Positions 14,061 to 14,086 of a stretch of 14,086 bases of DNA are shown here, one piece after another. Position numbers and translations under genes: made by a program. The DNA is taken from the NCBI GenBank assembly GCA_009779395.1, contig WREJ01000013.1:1-14086 (forward strand), given 5' to 3'. The stretch comes from Coriobacteriia bacterium. GTDB taxonomy: Bacteria > Actinomycetota > Coriobacteriia > WRKU01 > WQUG01. The notes below the pieces were generated by a model. The model saw only the letters and a list, made by a program, of their open reading frames with translations, had not been told where the DNA came from and made no database searches. The first letter of the stretch is position 1. Each line of letters begins with the position of its first letter.

Positions 14061-14086
14061 TCTCTGCACAAGGTGTCTGCTAGTGC

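Larger units (their letters stand above)
13821..14086. other. Gene-free repeat-rich intergenic region
   Basis: I see no credible coding sequence on either strand, and open frames are short. The stretch is a mosaic of GCGAA/GAGCG-rich repeats and hairpins, listed separately, and looks like intergenic REP-like DNA. The gene that would flank it on the right is outside the window. Confidence 0.6.

Noticed and set aside
1..14086. CRISPR array
   Set aside because: No regularly spaced direct repeats are present anywhere in the window.

Overview
Nearly everything in this window lies on the minus strand, so the reading order is right to left. The layout suggests a Gram-positive bacterium of moderate GC. 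The evidence is a hisS-aspS pair, a DUF3048 lipoprotein with a clear lipobox, an ECF-type transporter S component, ruvC-ruvA-ruvB in a translationally coupled row, and a tRNA gene with an encoded CCA end. A gut-associated anaerobe of the Coriobacteriia/Eggerthellales type or a Clostridium-like Firmicute would fit. I cannot decide between them from sequence alone.

Right end (13527-14086): intergenic. It holds a strong minus-strand promoter for hisS and a back-to-back plus-strand promoter whose -35 box mirrors it. About 30 bases past the plus-strand start is a strong intrinsic terminator, which defines a candidate small RNA of about 67 nt. Further right are three hairpin-forming, repeat-like elements and no credible gene.

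Core block (3456-13526): hisS, aspS, a DUF3048 lipoprotein, a pyridoxal/pyridoxamine kinase, ruvC, ruvA, ruvB, an ECF transporter S component, a short radical SAM protein and an S-adenosylhomocysteine hydrolase. Gaps are tiny and several junctions overlap (ATGA, or TAA directly followed by ATG). ruvC to the radical SAM gene therefore looks like one transcription unit. The ECF component plus radical SAM pair resembles the queuine salvage pair (transporter plus queuine lyase) described in gut bacteria. In many Firmicutes the queuosine genes queA and tgt sit right after ruvAB, so the position fits that reading. ahcY ends in an intrinsic terminator.

Left end (1-3365): a tRNA-Lys(CTT) gene followed directly, on the same strand, by a visibly AT-richer defence module. 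The module has a methyltransferase-like protein that keeps the SAM-binding motif but has no visible NPPY catalytic motif. It overlaps by 8 bp a large SF2 helicase that runs off the left edge. The helicase carries an N-terminal segment resembling a GIY-YIG (T5orf172/MUG113-like) nuclease. This looks like an unusual split restriction-modification or anti-phage system inserted downstream of a tRNA gene, and it is the most interesting part of the window.
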